5,192 nt of DNA from Actinomycetota bacterium (GTDB lineage: Bacteria > Actinomycetota > Rubrobacteria > Rubrobacterales > Rubrobacteraceae). The DNA lies in assembly GCA_020200675.1 (NCBI GenBank), contig JAIVIG010000134.1, positions 1 to 5,192 of the forward strand, read 5' to 3'. Under the pieces are notes generated by a model, which made no database searches, was not told the origin of the DNA, and saw nothing but the letters and a program-made list of their open reading frames with translations. This document shows positions 4,621 to 5,192 of the stretch, one piece after another (position 1 is the first letter of the stretch; every line of letters begins with the position of its first letter). The translations under genes and the position numbers were made by a program.

Positions 4621-5192
4621 ATCTTTCCCAGAACCCGAGGCCGCGCTCGCCGCGCCGAGCGCCAGGTTGACTCCGCCGGAGAAGTAACGCTGCGTACGTC
4701 GGAACCTGGCGCTCCTTCGCCTGAGGGCCACGCTGGCCGTCCCACCGAGCAGCGCGTAGAGCCCGTCGGTCAGGAGCCCGAGCGCGGCGAGCGTCGCGCC
4801 GAGCACGAGGATCTGCGTCCACGCGTCGCCGCGCGAGGGGTCCACGAACTGCGGCAAGAAGGCCAGGAAGAACAGCGCGACCTTGGGGTTGAGGACCTGC
4901 ACGATCACACCCTGCGAGAAGGCGCGCGAGAGAGGTTCCGGCTCGACGGCCGCGGGGGCGTCTTCCTCGCCGCGGCCGAACAGACGCTTGAGGCCGAGCC
5001 AGGCCAGGTACGCCGCGCCGAGCCACTTGACGACCGCGAAGGCGGTCGCGGAGGATGCCAGGAGCGCCGAGAGCCCGACGGCGGCGAAGGCGGCGTGCGC
5101 CAGGGTGCCGACCTCGATGCCGAGGCAGGACACGATCCCCGCCAGCCTGCCACCCTCCACACCGCGAGCTACGACGTAGAAGACCGCCGGGC
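4618..5192 (-). CDS. LysE/RhtB-family amino-acid exporter, N-terminus outside window
   Basis: This is an inner-membrane exporter of the LysE/RhtB family, which pumps amino acids or small metabolites out of the cell; the substrate cannot be told. The frame is open to the right edge. It reads PAVFYVVARGVEGGRLAGIVSCLG, which fits the family's PGP-x(n)-ARG entry, so GTG at 5160 is not the real start and roughly 15-20 residues lie outside. Hydrophobic segments follow: IVSCLGIEVGTLAHAAFAAVG, then ALLASSATAFAVVKWLGAAYLAWLG, a charged loop (KRLFGRGEEDAPAAVEPEP), and the family signature AFSQGVIVQVLNPKVALFFLA followed by FLPQFVDPSRG. Next come ILVLGATLAALGLLTDGLYALLGG, a basic loop (RRRSARFRRTQR) and a final weak membrane segment (FSGGVNLALGAASAA). 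It is the upstream partner of the F420 oxidoreductase. GC content is very high (line 5041-5100 hand-counts to 48 of 60). Confidence 0.92.
   Translation of the reverse strand, partial: PAVFYVVARGVEGGRLAGIVSCLGIEVGTLAHAAFAAVGLSALLASSATAFAVVKWLGAAYLAWLGLKRLFGRGEEDAPAAVEPEPLSRAFSQGVIVQVLNPKVALFFLAFLPQFVDPSRGDAWTQILVLGATLAALGLLTDGLYALLGGTASVALRRRSARFRRTQRYFSGGVNLALGAASAASGSGKD

Noticed and set aside
4608..4745. N-terminal extension of the oxidoreductase to a start at 4745
   Set aside because: It would overlap the end of LysE by over 100 bases; the family starts at MDFG and a strong ribosome site lies directly before 4607.
4592..5026. Second minus-strand frame of 144 codons across the LysE gene
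   Set aside because: It is an arginine/proline-rich out-of-frame shadow of the LysE gene, with no family features.

Overview
The window suggests a high-GC bacterium that uses coenzyme F420. An actinobacterium of the Rubrobacter type fits best and a Chloroflexi-like lineage is possible; this rests on an F420-type luciferase-like oxidoreductase, a LysE exporter and Shine-Dalgarno-led genes, not on any marker gene. The right third (about 3594-5192) looks like chromosomal backbone: very GC-rich, tightly spaced genes on the minus strand. The left two thirds look accessory: two transposase remnants enclose genes of visibly lower GC content.

Layout, left to right. At 1-1043 lies an IS630-family transposase in two reading frames, cut by the left edge. 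The frames join through a -1 shift at a run of seven A, and only the joined product has a full DDE triad. Its 3' end runs into a cluster of short repeats (995-1092), including a perfect 24-bp tandem duplication; this looks like the terminal repeats of a mobile element. Next is a small highly charged protein of unknown function (1114-1293), then 119 bp with no convincing gene.

At 1413-3085 there are three plus-strand genes, apparently one operon, encoding proteins of 224, 178 and 148 residues. None has an assigned function. The second and third resemble a gene pair I remember as recurring across distant bacteria, the third being like DUF7689. The third carries a conserved-looking Cys and a later His that could make it a papain/NlpC-P60-like enzyme. 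This cassette is the best candidate for an undescribed system here.

At 3094-3588 on the minus strand is the C-terminal half of an IS1595-family transposase, lacking the zinc ribbon and first catalytic Asp. Its reading frame starts 5 bp after the stop of the oxidoreductase gene, so an insertion or deletion has probably cut off the downstream part of that operon. At 3594-4607 (minus) is a complete F420-dependent LLM-class oxidoreductase of the TIGR03842 type. It is preceded on the minus strand by a LysE-family exporter (4618 to the right edge), whose stop codon lies in the ribosome binding site of the oxidoreductase gene. No rRNA, tRNA, CRISPR array or clear intrinsic terminator was seen.
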